A stretch of 64,000 nt of DNA, taken from Norana najaformis (Eukaryota; Annelida; Clitellata; Crassiclitellata; Hormogastridae). A program made the position numbers and the translations under genes. The notes below the pieces were generated by a model that was not told the DNA's origin, did no database searches, and saw only the letters and a list, made by a program, of their open reading frames with translations. Shown piece after piece: positions 1-21,100 of the stretch. Position 1 is the stretch's first letter. Each line of letters opens with the position of its first letter. The DNA lies in the NCBI GenBank assembly GCA_964023275.1, contig OZ029929.1:744001-808000 (forward strand), given 5' to 3'.

Positions 1-1884
1 ATTTCTTATACAAGGGGCAGGATGACAGTCTAAGAGAGAGTCGAAGTTATGGCAATATGAAAAGACACAATGGGAAAAAGAAATGTGTGAAAATTTATTG
101 TATTGACTTATTTCTGACTCTGACTTTATGACTAGCTCACGACAGAGTTAAAGGTAACACAGTTGTTTACAGAAGAAAAGGTAACAAATGGTTACATAAT
201 TACAGGTAACTCGATTGTTTACAGAGGTAAAGGTAACAGATTTTAACCTTTTCTTGGTACTCATTCATTTACCAATCCTGAAGGAATGGAAGGCAGAGTG
301 AGCACGAGGTGGCCTAGTGGCTTCAGGGATTTTGGTAATTGAATGTAAACAAAGAAGCTTCTATTGTCTGTTGTGATATTATAAAAGGGGATCAATCTGT
401 TGTCATTTCTAGTAAAACTAAATTCCTTAATTTCATAATCCTGTAAATCCATAAATCCATAATCCTATAAATCCTTAATCCCGTAAGTCCATAATCCCAT
501 AAACCTGTCATGATCATCCGAGTTCTAACTTGGCTTGATGTTGCTTAACTTTACTGCACCTGCCTTCATCATACCAAGTGACCACCTGTTTCAGGAATAC
601 CGACGTTGGCTTATGGATTCGGAAGCTGGATGCTGGCACATCATCACCGCGATGTCAAGATGGAGAATGGCAAATGCGTCCGAATTTACTTTCTCAATGT
701 TGAAGATGAGAACGCTGAATATTAACAATGTAAAGACTTTTTCGTTCAGGGTGCACGGCTTTTATAGCTGGGATAGGTTGTGTGGGACTGCAGCAGTTGT
801 TCATCCTGTTAAGAATTTTCTTAATAAACAGTGCAAAGGACTTTGAACAGATTACAGTCTGGCAAGTCTTTGATCTTGAATTTTTTTCTGTTCAAAAGAT
901 CACGATTATGGGGATTACGGATTTATGAGATTATGAAATTTAGTTTTATTAGAAATGAGAACAGAATAATCCCCTTTTATAATATGACAACAATGTATGT
1001 ATGTATGTATGTATGTATCACTAAATTTGTAAAGCGCCTTTAAGTAACTCACAAAGGCACTGCAGCTCGGCTACCTAACGGTCTCTAAACAGGAACGTCT
1101 TGAGACGGGCAGAAAACGTTTCCTGAACTGTTGAACAGGCGAGGAGTCGGATGTCTGGTGGAATAGTGTTCCAGAGAGACGGCCTCACAGTGGAGAAGGT
1201 GCGGCTATAGAAACTTCTTTGTTTAGATTCAATTACCCTAATCGTACTTTACCATCAAGGAATAAATCCCAAAAAGCCAGAGAGCTCTACACTTTTTCCA
1301 ATACAATTAAATTTTGCATCTATCAGTGCTGTGTGCATCATGCATATACGGAGTCAAATGGGAAAGTGGAGCAGATTCAGGCCTGGCAAGGATTTGAACC
1401 CCAACCTTTTGATTGACAGTCCAGCATGCTCACCACTAGACTTGTGCACCCTGTGTGTATGTGTGTGAAGATGATATAGTGCCTTTTAAGAAATTTATAC
1501 TGATGCTAGCTATGCTAGACTCATTGGTGTTGAATGTCAATATACATTATATAATGTATGTATACATATATGTGTGTATATGCAAGTAGACATATATATG
1601 TATATACTTGTATACATACACACACAGACATATATATATATATATATGTATATACTTGTATACATACACACACAGACATATATATATATATATATATATA
1701 TACTTCTAGTATTACTGCCGCAATAGCGGATAAAAATAACCTTATGCAAACACACACACATGCAAATATGCAAATTTATGCATACATCGCTTCTTGGCGT
1801 AATTACATGTGACCTAATTACGTGCAAATGAACTGAGTTCGTAAGCAGAGCCCCCAGTTCCCTTATTGGCTGGGAGCTGATAGT

Positions 1885-2078
1885 TCAGCTGGCGTTTGAC
1901 AGAGCATTAACAGCGGCCTAGTGTGTTGCAGTTCACTAGATTAAGCTGACGTTCGAACAGTCCAGGGTTCGAATTTTTGTACTTCTGGACAGTCCCTCTG
2001 ATTTGACGCAGCGCTCATGAATAAGCTTAGCTTTCATGTGGCGCCTTAGACGTTAGGAGTTACGATTACGATTACGAA
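1885..2078 (+). mobile_element. SINE: tRNA-like head joined to LINE family C tail
   Basis: The head has an A-box-like gcctagtgtgttgcag and a B-box ccagggttcgaattt at 1962-1976; it then runs into cttgacgcagcgct-type family C tail ending ttacgattacgattacg. A tRNA head plus a LINE 3' end is the standard plan of a SINE mobilised by that LINE. Confidence 0.6.
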
Positions 2079-2509
2079 TTGGACGCGGAAATGCCTGCGT
2101 TAAGTAACTGAGGACTTCTAAGCGAGACGTAGGTTGCGTTGGAAGCGTGCGATGACTTCTTCGGTCCTGGATCAGGTTCAGTGGTCCCAGACGGACTACG
2201 GGATGAAGGACTTCGTCGAGTTATTTGGCGATAGTCTTCCCATTCTCTGCCAGACGACCACCGGTTACTCTGGATGCGATGATGACATTCATCAGGTGGC
2301 TGCTGATGAGGTAGGCTCTGCTTGAGGGGTCTTAACTTAAGACGCATCTCTTCCAACTTCCTTACCCACCGTACCCTGGCTTCTGGTTTCTCTGACCCAG
2401 CGGAATTCGACTCGGCTTTTGAATTTCGCAATTCTCTCCTCCTTTATCCCTTCCTTCATCCACTAGATCTGTTACTCCTTGTAACGGGATCCAAGGATTG
2501 ATCCCCAAT

Positions 2510-2652
2510 ATGACATGTTAAAATATAAAGGATCCATCTTCAGGGATCCTTTATATTTTAACATGTCATAGGATCCATCTTCAGGGATCCTTTATATTTT
2601 AACATGTCATAGGATCCATCTTCAGGGATCCTTTATATTTTAATATGTCATA
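2510..2652 (+). repeat. Palindromic tandem repeat, 3 units
   Basis: Three units of ggatccatcttcagggatcc tttatattttaacatgtcata. The region starts with catgttaaaatataaaggatc, the reverse complement of the unit's end, so the first unit is an inverted repeat with about 22-bp arms around atcttcag. It lies just upstream of the family C LINE end. Confidence 0.8.
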
Positions 2653-2962
2653 TCCTTGGATCCCTGTGCGACATCATAACAATCCTCAGGAATTCAATTC
2701 AAAACTGAAGTCTCACCTTTTCAAGAAATCCCACCCTGATCCATCGAATCCGTTGCATTCCCATTTCTCTCTGCTTAAACAGCCCATCCTAGCCTCCTCT
2801 CTCCTCCTGTCTCTGGTCTTCTGGCAACCGGACTTGGTTCTTGACATGGCATCTTTGGACAACCCCACGGACTTGACGCAGCGCTCGTGAATAAGCTGGT
2901 GCCCTGCGCTTAGCTTTTAAGTAGCGCTTTAGAAATTTCGTGTTTACGATTACGGCTTCTCC
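2645..2962 (+). mobile_element. LINE 'family C' 3' end
   Basis: The frame ending EFNSKLKSHLFKKSHPD ... DNPTDLTQRS resembles the end of a CR1/L2-like reverse transcriptase (F.SKLK..LF). It is followed by a tail cttgacgcagcgctcgtgaa ... tagcgctttagaaatttcg and a TTACGATTACG end. Tail-only copies are at 1990-2078, 20525-20695, 21395-21645 (-), 36725-36905 and 60705-60880. Confidence 0.75.
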
Positions 2963-3687
2963 AACGGTTTATGATTTTTGACATCAATTTTGACTTGAAT
3001 GGACCGTCTACTGATGCCTTGGGCATTCTGATAACGGCGCTATAGAAGTCTTTAGATTAGGTTCTTACCTGCAAACGTACCTTACCATACCCTGTCTTAT
3101 ACTAACTTGCCTCACCTTACCTCGCTTTTACTCAGTTTACCTTACTTATTTCGCAGACAGCATCTATGAATTTCATTTGATTTCATGCCTCGCCTTGCCT
3201 TGCCTCGCCTTGCCTTGCCTCGCCTTGCTTTGCCTTGCCTCGTCTCGCCTTGCCTTGCCTTGGCTTCGCTTTATCTAATCCCCTAACCCTTATATTAGGC
3301 CTACGCTATGATATTCTTAATTTTTGGATTGTTTACCTTTTACGCTCAGTGTCAATTTTAGGGTTTTGGAAGTGAGGCAATCCAAGGAGCAGGGCTTTGC
3401 GATGTCATATTTGAATGGGGGGTATGACTTGTGACGACGTGTGACGAGGGGAGGGGGTCAAAAAATCGTCCTAAATTGCGTGACGTCATTTATGGACGGC
3501 CCTCATCGTCATCAACATCACAGCCACCGCCATCATTATGCGTGACGTCACTTATGGACGGCCCCTTATCATCATCAACATCATAGCCACCGCCATCATT
3601 ATCGTCGTCTTCATCATTCCGCATATCAGTGTCGGTCCTTCTTGGTATGTCACTTATTTCTTCTTCTTTCTTCTTCCTGGTGACCAG

Positions 3688-12261
<8,574 letters not shown>

Positions 12262-12352
<91 letters not shown>

Positions 12353-12490
12353 AAAGGCAGAGGCAGGCATACAGACAGACACACAGACAGACACTCAGAG
12401 GCAGGCAGGCAGACTAACAGACAGGCGAGCATTTAGGCAGACAGACAGGCAGACAGACATATATAGACAGACAGATAGACAGGCAGGCGT
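12262..12490 (+). repeat. (CAGA)n/(CAGG)n array abutting the GAREM stop
   Basis: CAGA and CAGG tetranucleotides start at the last base of the stop codon. Comparable arrays: 7350-7408, 13230-13342 (GA then CAGA), 16395-16460, 36310-36700 and 43315-43520. Their frames read as TDRQ or CLSV and are not coding. Confidence 0.92.
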
Positions 12491-12965
12491 TATGATAAAG
12501 GTGCTATAGAAATCATTAGCTTAGATTAGATATAGCCTTCGATTCTTCTTAGCGTGGACAGTTAAACATAAATTATCTGGTTATAGGGCAGTTTTTGCTG
12601 CTCAAATTCAGACGGATTTCTGTGAACGAAGTGTAGGGTTACAATTGAAATCGTGTACAGACTTCTATGATTTCCATCAACGCCGAGCAGCCACCAGATG
12701 AATAATTATATTCTGACAAATAGGTTAGTACTGTAGATAGTCTCGATAGATGGGATGATGATGAGTAACTTTAAAAGCTGATCACGACATACTTCCTGAA
12801 TCAGCTGCTACACCCGGAGTTTGCCATCAGGCCTATGCGCCAGTGTGCGTGTGTGTGCGCGTGTATGTGTGCGTGTATGTGTGCGTGTATGTGTGCGTGT
12901 ATGTGTGTGTATGTGTGCGTATATGTGTGTGTGTGGTTTGTGTTTTCACACGTTTAATGCATGTA

Positions 12966-12971
12966 AATAAA
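12966..12971 (+). terminator. Candidate poly(A) signal, GAREM-like gene
   Basis: AATAAA, 700 nt past the stop codon, followed by a T-rich stretch. Sequence match only. Confidence 0.3.
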
Positions 12972-13250
12972 TGTACATGTTTTTCTATGGCAATCGTATG
13001 ATCTTGAGCCTTGGCTCATTTTTCAATGAATTTATCGGGTGAGAGATCCTTCACCACCGCTGCCCGCTTGAATGGGCGCCATGCCAGTTAAGGTCCCCGT
13101 GTACGGACCGTGCTAGCCCGAGATTGAAATCTCTGAAATAAGTCACGGCTTCGTGATGCACAGAGGTGTCTATTTGAAGCATGCAATTATACGTTGTGAT
13201 GCATTATGCAAAGCCGATATTCAGCAGAGAGAGAGAGAGAGAGAGAGAGG

Positions 13251-13341
<91 letters not shown>

Positions 13342-14879
13342 GAAGGGAGAGAGAGAGGAGACAGAGAGCTACGAAAAGCCCTTCTAATATTGTGTGGCTT
13401 GAAAGGTTTTCTTAAACAGACCATGAAACGATGAACTTTAGATTTTTCTCATCAAACGCTTTCTTAACAATTACAAGTTTTCAGCCGAGAGCAATAAGCA
13501 GCGCATGAACTGGACCCAACTGTTGGTGGCATTTGCAAAAGATGGGGCCCTTCAGAGCTCGATCGAGTACAAGAGGCCCATTTGAACACGGAGCAACTCT
13601 TAAGATTCGCCAGGAATGTGATGAAGTTAATAGTGAGGTTACCCTAATGTCCTCCAAGTAGCAGTCTGTAAAATCCCAGCCATATGGACCATTCTAAAAC
13701 GAACCATTCTAAAACGGAACATTCAAGAACAGACCATTCTAAAACGGACCATTTCTTAGACGGACCATTCTAAAACGGACCATTCTAAAAAGGACCATTG
13801 ATCTCAGCCAGTTCGAAGAGCTTCTTTGAATTTGAACTCGTCATCGTCGCCATGGAAACGGTTGGCTGAAGTGAACACCTTTGCGCCCAAAATTTCCACT
13901 TCTGTTAGCAACGGACGATGCAGTTTCAATTCTTTTTATTGAGTCTTTGCGGACACAGTCGTGTTCCTTGTTCTTTTGCCGGAAGAGCTGTAACCTTGCC
14001 AACGAGTCCAAGAACCTAGAAACATAAAAAACAATAACCCTGTTTCGGATTTAGCCGCTCACTTCTTACTTCTGATCTGATCCGATGCGATTTGCCGTGT
14101 AACACGTTCCTGGCCATTGAAAATTAAGATTTTAACGGGCCAGGCATAAGAAATCTTGAATCAGATCTTATCCCACCTTACCTTACGTTAACCTCATCTC
14201 ACCTCGTGATCCTTACATTACTTTACATATGGACTAATAATAACTGACCTGACCTGACCTGATTTTACCGTGCTCTACATACAATCGAATAATCTATTCT
14301 GACCAGACCTTAACTTACCTGACCTGATCTTGACCTGGCTTAGCATTACCTGACCTGACCCTGAACTATCTGAACTGATCAGAACGGACCTACCACTACC
14401 TGACCTTTCTTGACCTGACCCTCACCTTGTTGGACGAACAGGCGGTTGCGATGTCGCTCTGTGGATCCCATTCCATCTCATCCTCCTCCTCGTCGTCATC
14501 CCGCTCCTCTTCCACACCATCGTCATCTTCCTCATCGTTTCCTCGATCGGTTGCAGAGCCTGACGGCCCGTGGAACCGCGCTTGGCATCTTTGACCGGTC
14601 AGACTCACGTACAACTCGATGGCACCGCTGCTGCTGCTGCTGCCGCCTGTGACTTCTGTAGAGCCAGAGACCAGGCGACGCACAACCACATCCGGGGTCA
14701 GAGAAAGGGCACCGCCAGGTGGAGCCACCGATCGGTCTTCAAGGACAAGACAAGGACGAGACGGGAAGCAAAAACGTTTCTATGGGTTGATATCTTGAAA
14801 TTGGTAATGATGATGATGACGACGACGATGTTGAGGTTGTTGATGATGATGTTATATTATTGTTAGTCTCCGTTAGTTT

Positions 14880-15190
14880 GTTATGAAGCACATAACAAAC
14901 GAGGAGGTGCTGAAGAGTTGGGGAAGAAGATCTAGGATAGTTACAATAAGAAGACGACAGAGAAAAAGGATTGGTCACATACTGAGAGGGGAGTCACTCG
15001 TCAGAACCGTAATTAAGGGCAGAATGGAGGGAGGAAGGTAGGGGGAACACCCAGACAGATGCTGCTGGACTGGATGAAGACGGACGGATACAACAGGCTG
15101 AAAGAAGAAGCTCAGCACCGAGAGGAGTGGCGTCATTGGACGTTTGAACCTGCATGAGAGGAGAGAACCTGAAGAAGAAGAAGAATTGTT
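14880..15190 (+). mobile_element. LINE 3' fragment with GAA tail
   Basis: The frame ITNEEVLKSWGRRSRIVTIR, then RRQRKRIGHILRG, with a frameshift later, is the C-terminal tail common in RTE/jockey-like reverse transcriptases (R..R..GHILR). It ends in a GAA run. It lies directly downstream of the neurexin-like stop codon on the opposite strand, so a long 3'UTR there would be antisense to it. Confidence 0.7.
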
Positions 15191-15201
15191 AGTCTCAGCT
15201 A

Positions 15202-15207
15202 TTTAAT
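15202..15207 (-). terminator. Candidate poly(A) signal, neurexin-like gene
   Basis: ATTAAA on the minus strand, 36 nt after the stop. Its use would give a very short 3'UTR and avoid antisense overlap with the LINE at 14880-15190. Confidence 0.35.
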
Positions 15208-15242
15208 AGTTCTCCAATTTGGTTACCCTAAGAAGGTCACAG

Positions 15243-15619
15243 TTACTCCCGCCTTTTTCCCGCAACTACAACTGACATCATACCTTCGTCGTCGACACTG
15301 CCTGCTCCACTGAGCTTCCTAAACCCCGTCGTATGGTAGGACTTGGTCGCAGTCCTGCCCTTTCCCTTCGCTGCTCCGAGGGTGTTGGGAGGAGGTTGGG
15401 CGCTGGAGTCAGGAGGCGTCGACTGCTCCTCGGAAACGGGGTTGAAATCGACGTATCCCAGGGGTTCGTTCAACAGGCCCTCCTCCTCGTCGAAGGGTTC
15501 CTGCCCTGGTCCTCCTGGGGTCATCTCCTGCTGTCGTCCCTGGCGCCTCAGTCGACGGACGGCCAGAAAGATGAGGAGGAGAGACATGGCCGACAGCAGA
15601 GTCAGAAGGACTGCAAAAC
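15243..15619 (-). CDS. Neurexin-like exon 20: TM and cytoplasmic tail
   Basis: The acceptor ttataaatccag| keeps frame (G|GT). The frame gives a 20-residue TM helix, a basic stop-transfer RRLRRQGR, then an acidic segment (FDEEEGLLNEPLGYVDFNP) and the C-terminus VVVAGKRRE with TAA at 15243-15245. No PDZ-ligand terminus is visible. DEEEGLL resembles an acidic dileucine sorting signal (inference). A possible ATTAAA lies at 15202-15207, 36 nt past the stop. Confidence 0.82.
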
Positions 15620-15678
15620 CTGGATTTATAACAACCACGGTCAGTCGTATCTCGAATCGCTCGCTGCACAAATAGGCC

Positions 15679-15748
<70 letters not shown>

Positions 15749-15763
15749 TATAATAATAATACC

Positions 15764-15826
<63 letters not shown>

Positions 15827-18126
15827 AAGAAGAAGAAGGAGAACAACAACAACAACGACAATAAAGCTCCCCTAATTTTTGTAATCCTGAGGGATCACAT
15901 GTATCTCGAGTAAAAAAATAATAATCACCATCATCGTCTTTATTATTTATTTATTACTTCATTCATTTCAACTGTTTTCCATAAATTAAAAAGACAAAGC
16001 CGAAAACACTGACCGATGAATCGCCCTCCATGGCCCTGCTTCTCCTTCCCAATGTCTCCTTCGTCCTCGTTCCTCTTTTCCTCCTCCTCCTCCTCTCTAT
16101 GTCTCGATCCTCCCTCGTACACCAGCTTCTTCGATGGTCCTCCGTGACGCAGAAGGTCCTTGTATGGTCTCCAGACCGCTTCAGTGGTCCTCTTCCGGGT
16201 CCCCTGGGCGCTGACGGCCCTTTCCTCTGGCCAGACGTAGTTGGAGTGGGCGGGACGTACGCCCCCTCGAGGGCCGTGGATTCGGATGCCATTGTTGGAA
16301 CTGTGGAACCCGTAGAAGACGTCTAATGGTCGACTGTTGCTCGACGCCAAGGCAGACGAACGCAGGAAGGCATCTAGGGGCACAGACAGGGAGCGTGAGA
16401 CGCAGACAGACAGACAGACAGACACACAGACAGACAGACATACAGACATACAGACAGACATACACAGGTAGACAAATGTATAGATGGAAAGAGCGACAGG
16501 TAGAAACAGAGAGACAGATATATGCTTCGGTAGAAAAACATACAGACTTGAAGATAAACGGATAGGCTAGACTACATGTAAATTAGACCAGGTGAAACTA
16601 GACAAGACCTTCCCTGACCTGACCTGACCTTATTATATTTTATTTGACAAGGGCTTAATACTCGAGCCTAGATTTGACTAGACTAGATTGGACGACCTGC
16701 CCTGACCTGACCTGATTCTATTTTACTTGACAAGGGATTATACGAGGGCCTATATGTGACTCTCCTAGATTTTACATGAGATTAGGCGAGATTTCTAAAG
16801 AGATTCGATAAAACAATCTACTGGAGATGATTCCGATGAAGTTCCTGAAGACTTTGAAGTGGACTGTGTTCGGAAGAACTCCGCCCAGCTGGAATGTCCT
16901 TGGCGAAAACGAGGCCGACTTCGAGGAGGTCAGGTTGACCTGATGGAATGACCCATCGACCTATCACACAGTCCAGAAAACCCCAATGCACCAGATAGGC
17001 ACTTAATATGGGAAGGGGCTGGAAGGAGCTTTTCGGGACTTCACCCCAAGCATGGCGTGAGTTGAAGGTCATTTTTTACAATTCACTGATGAAATATTGT
17101 ACAAACCAATTGTACAAACTGTGCTGGGGAAATGTGTCAAACGGCGCATTGCAAGGGTTTGGGCTGTTTAGATTGGATCATATTAACAGGGAATTAAATT
17201 GGATTACATTAGATTGGATGGGATGGATTAGAACTGAGGCCCAAATGAGATCCATCAGGCCACTGACCAGGGCCTCATGGCCCTCGTCTTGGTCTTAAGG
17301 TTAGTGTATTTTAGATAAGGTATTTAAGCACGGGGCTATACAATTGCTATAGATGAGTAAAGGCCTATACAAATGTCATATAAGTAAGGAGATATTGTAA
17401 TTGTAATTGCAATCTGGTATATATAAAGCGCCACTTCAAGAATAGACTCATCAGAGGCGCTCCCGACCCGAACCAGTGAGACCACTGTCAAATAATACAG
17501 ACTTCAGGCGCTTGCGAAACTGCGGAAGGGACAAACTGAGGAACTCAAGCCGCAGCTCTCGGGAAAGGCGATTCCAGCTGTTGGGTCCGTCATAGGTAAA
17601 GCTTCTAGACTGAGCTGTAGCAGTGCGCATACGAGGGACAGTCAGGGGTTCAATATAAATATATATATATAAATAGATATATAAATGCTATATATGAGTG
17701 AGACGCTAGATAAATATCATACAAGCAAGGGACTATATAAATGTCAGATGAGTAGGGCGCTATATGAATGTCACATGAATAAGGAGCTATATAAGTACAC
17801 TTGGCGCCGAGTTCATGACCCTTTCGGTCTCTTCCAATCTGATTGAGTTTGGCTCTACCTGCAAAGTGATCAGGTGCCGATGCTGTGTTACAGAGACACG
17901 ATGTGGACTGCCATCGGCTCCAAAATTCCCATCATCCACCACGACTACAGAAAGAACAGGAACAGTCTAAGCTGACGAGCTCTGGAACCCAGTACTGTTC
18001 TGACTCAACACAAGAGTCAACGCCTCCAGTCAGCGAGGGATCTATTTTTTGAACCTGAGGGGTAAGCTGGAAGGATAAATTACCTGGATAGTGTGCTGCT
18101 GTTGCTACTACTACCACTACCACTAC

Positions 18127-18189
<63 letters not shown>

Positions 18190-21100
18190 TACCCTTACTA
18201 CTACTACTACTTTATTGCCCAGCAGAGAGACATGCTTTAAGCTTTCTTTGTTCCCAGCTCAAAGCTTGTGTTGGAACTTTAATTGTACCTTATATGGCAC
18301 CTTTTTGGCAAAACGATTGTTGAAAAGTATTCTAATTGGAGACCTAAAGAGAAAATATGCACAAAAGTGGATCAGCTGCTGTTAAACGACAAAATTTTAG
18401 TCTGTAATTATAATGTTACCTGTCGGCGGCGGATCCTTTGATCTTACCTTTGTTTCCCTTGAAGTTCCACATCAAAGAAACCGATCCGCCCGGCGTCAGG
18501 TAGACCAAAAGGAAATCATCAAAACTAACGACAGAGCAGATTTTGGCAAATATTACCAACAAACATCGTCGTCGTCATCATCATCATCATCATCATCAAC
18601 AACAACAACAACGACAATAACATTATCAACTTTAGTAGCTTCTTTGTAGTAGTAGCTTCACAAGTAGTAGCTTCTTTGGTTTTGCAAACTAAATATGAAA
18701 CATTAATGACAACGTAACCGTCCATGATATGCTGTCAACCTGTGGAACACCGATTGAGTCGAGCAAGCGAGATAGAGGTCGCGACGTTGACCTCGATCTC
18801 GCCCCTTTCAACTCCTGTTAATACCAGGTCTACCAGTAATACTACTATCAGTCGTAATCGTAAACTCGAGATTTCTACATCGCCCAATGAAATCTAAGTC
18901 GCGGGAACCAGCTTATTCACAGGAACTCAGTCAAAACAAAATCGATAGGCAGTAAGGGTTCGGTTCCAAGGTCAAGATCCAAAGGTCAGGCGGGCAGACG
19001 GTCAGACGGCTACGGTGGATAGTGTTTGGAATTGGAGTAAAGAGAAAGAGAGAGAGAGATAGACAGACAGATAGACAGACAGACAGATAGACGGGCAGAT
19101 AAGGATAAACTGCTGCTGCTGCTACTTCTACTACCATATACATATCGCAGATTTATTTTAGCGCCTCTTCATCAAAGGCCAAGCCATGCCTCGACCCACC
19201 TGTACACCCCATAATAATTCTCCCCATGAGTGTTTTACCTGTAGCCCTGGGCCACCGCTAAGGCGCTCGGCAGCTCAAGATGGGCAGTCAACGACGAAAA
19301 GGTGAGGTGTATCTCGAGATCATGACCCCGCGTGTCAAGGTCATGACCCCGATCACGCCCTTTCGTCTGCTCGACTGCTTCGATGTTTCGCAAGTCGTCG
19401 ACGATCACGGAATTACCGTCGAAGGCCGCCTGAAGATCTATAGGGAAAATAAACGGTAACTTCTATAACGCCCGTTTAGAACAATACCTTGTGAAACTTT
19501 TAAAATCTTTATTCGGTATGTTAAGAGAAACGGCGAATACAGGACAGTACCACTCGCCTCCCTCAACCATCAACAAAATGATGATGATCATCATCATCAT
19601 CATCAATCATCATCATCATCATCATCATTATCATTATTGTCATAATAATCATCATCATAATCATCATCGTCATAAAAATAAAAATGATAATAATCATATT
19701 CATCATCCATCATCATCATCCATCGTCATCGTCATCATCATCCATCATAATCATCATCGTCATCATCAGCAGCAGCAGAAGTAACTTTACTCGCAATTGT
19801 AATCGAAACTTTATATACCGCCCTTCAAGATAAGCCAGACTCACCTTCGTCGCACCTTGGTCCGGCCCACCCGGTGACCGAGCAGTCGCAGTCGACATCA
19901 GTCAAGGAGGAGCCTGAGGATGAGGAGGAGGAGGAGGAGGAAGAGGAGGAGGAGTCGTACCCACTGGAGACGCAGATTCCGCCGTTGTTACATCCGTCGA
20001 CTAGACACCGGTCAGTGCATCCACTGCCCACGGCTACAAGTGGATCGATCGGTGGATAACATAATATTAACATGATATTAACATATTATTAACATAACAT
20101 TAACATTATGCTAACATATTATTAACATAATAATAATGGGTGGGTGGGCAGATGGATGGATCGATCTATAGCTATCGATCAATCGACTGATCGATCGACT
20201 GAGTGAACGAATGAACTAATAAAGAACGAATAAAGTACCTGGAAGACCCTGAGACATCTTGGCTAATTCAAACAAGAAGCCACCTAGCTTCAAGTCGCTT
20301 AAGCACCCGATGAACCCAGCCACGTGACTGGTGGGCGTGGCTTCGATCGGAGCGCCACCCACGAAGACCTCCCAATCGGTTCCATTAGAATCCGCCGTCT
20401 TGTCGTTCTCTGACCGGAGAATAAAATATAAAGACTAGATTCAAAATGAAACCCGATTTAAAATTAAATTAATTATAAATTAGTTATAATCGGCGGAATT
20501 ATAAACACACTGTAACAGCTCATTTACCCCTTCTCTCTCTCTCTGGTCTTCGGGCAACCGGACTTGGTTCTTGACATGACATCTCTGGACAACCCCAGTC
20601 TGACTTGACGCAGCATGCGTGAATAAGCTGCTGCCCTGCGCTTAGCTTTTAAGCAGGGTTTAAGAGATTTCGAGTTTACGATTACGATTACAAGATGAAA
20701 GGCGCTATGGCCATCTGCATCTTATCCATTTTCAACCTCCCTCCACCGTAACCGTTTGACTGTCCGCCTCTCTGACCTTTGGAACCGAATCTGACCTTAC
20801 CTGCCTGTCGATTTTGTTTTGACTGAGCGCCTTGAATAAGCTGGTTCCCATGACTTGGCTTTCTTTGGGCGCTGTAGAAATCTCAAGCATACGATTACGA
20901 TTACGCTCTTACGACCGATGAGAAAAAGCTTTAATAAAGAGCGGATAAATCGCAACAAGTGTCTGTTTATAAATTCATCTGCTACCTGCTTGATCGACGG
21001 TGTTCTGCGTGTAAGTGACGTCACCGACTACGTCACCGTTGACGCTGATTCGTTGAATTCTGCCCTGTTCTTGAAGAACGGTCAGGTTCTGCCAGTAACC

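Larger units (their letters stand above)
1..3687. other. Left flank / upstream GAREM intron: repeats only
   Basis: No exon with clear domain content was found here. It holds a tRNA-like SINE remnant (about 1370-1445, minus strand, B-box ggggttcaaatcc), a CATA/AT repeat (1555-1705), the SINE at 1885-2078, the palindromic array and LINE end at 2510-2962, and a CTTGC/TTACC-rich low-complexity zone (3070-3290). The missing 5' CABIT exons may be here undetected or, more likely, left of the window. Confidence 0.5.

Noticed and set aside
1370-1445. tRNA-like segment on the minus strand (gtctagtggtgagc ... ggggttcaaatcc)
   Set aside because: Boxes are present but the acceptor stem is not convincing; a similar piece recurs at 37110-37160, so it is a repeat.
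14396-14728. Minus-strand 110-codon ORF with Ser and acidic runs (ATACSSNKVRVRSRKVR end)
   Set aside because: Non-repetitive in part, but lies beyond the neurexin-like stop, has no clear acceptor in phase and no domain; an alternative last exon cannot be excluded but is unsupported.
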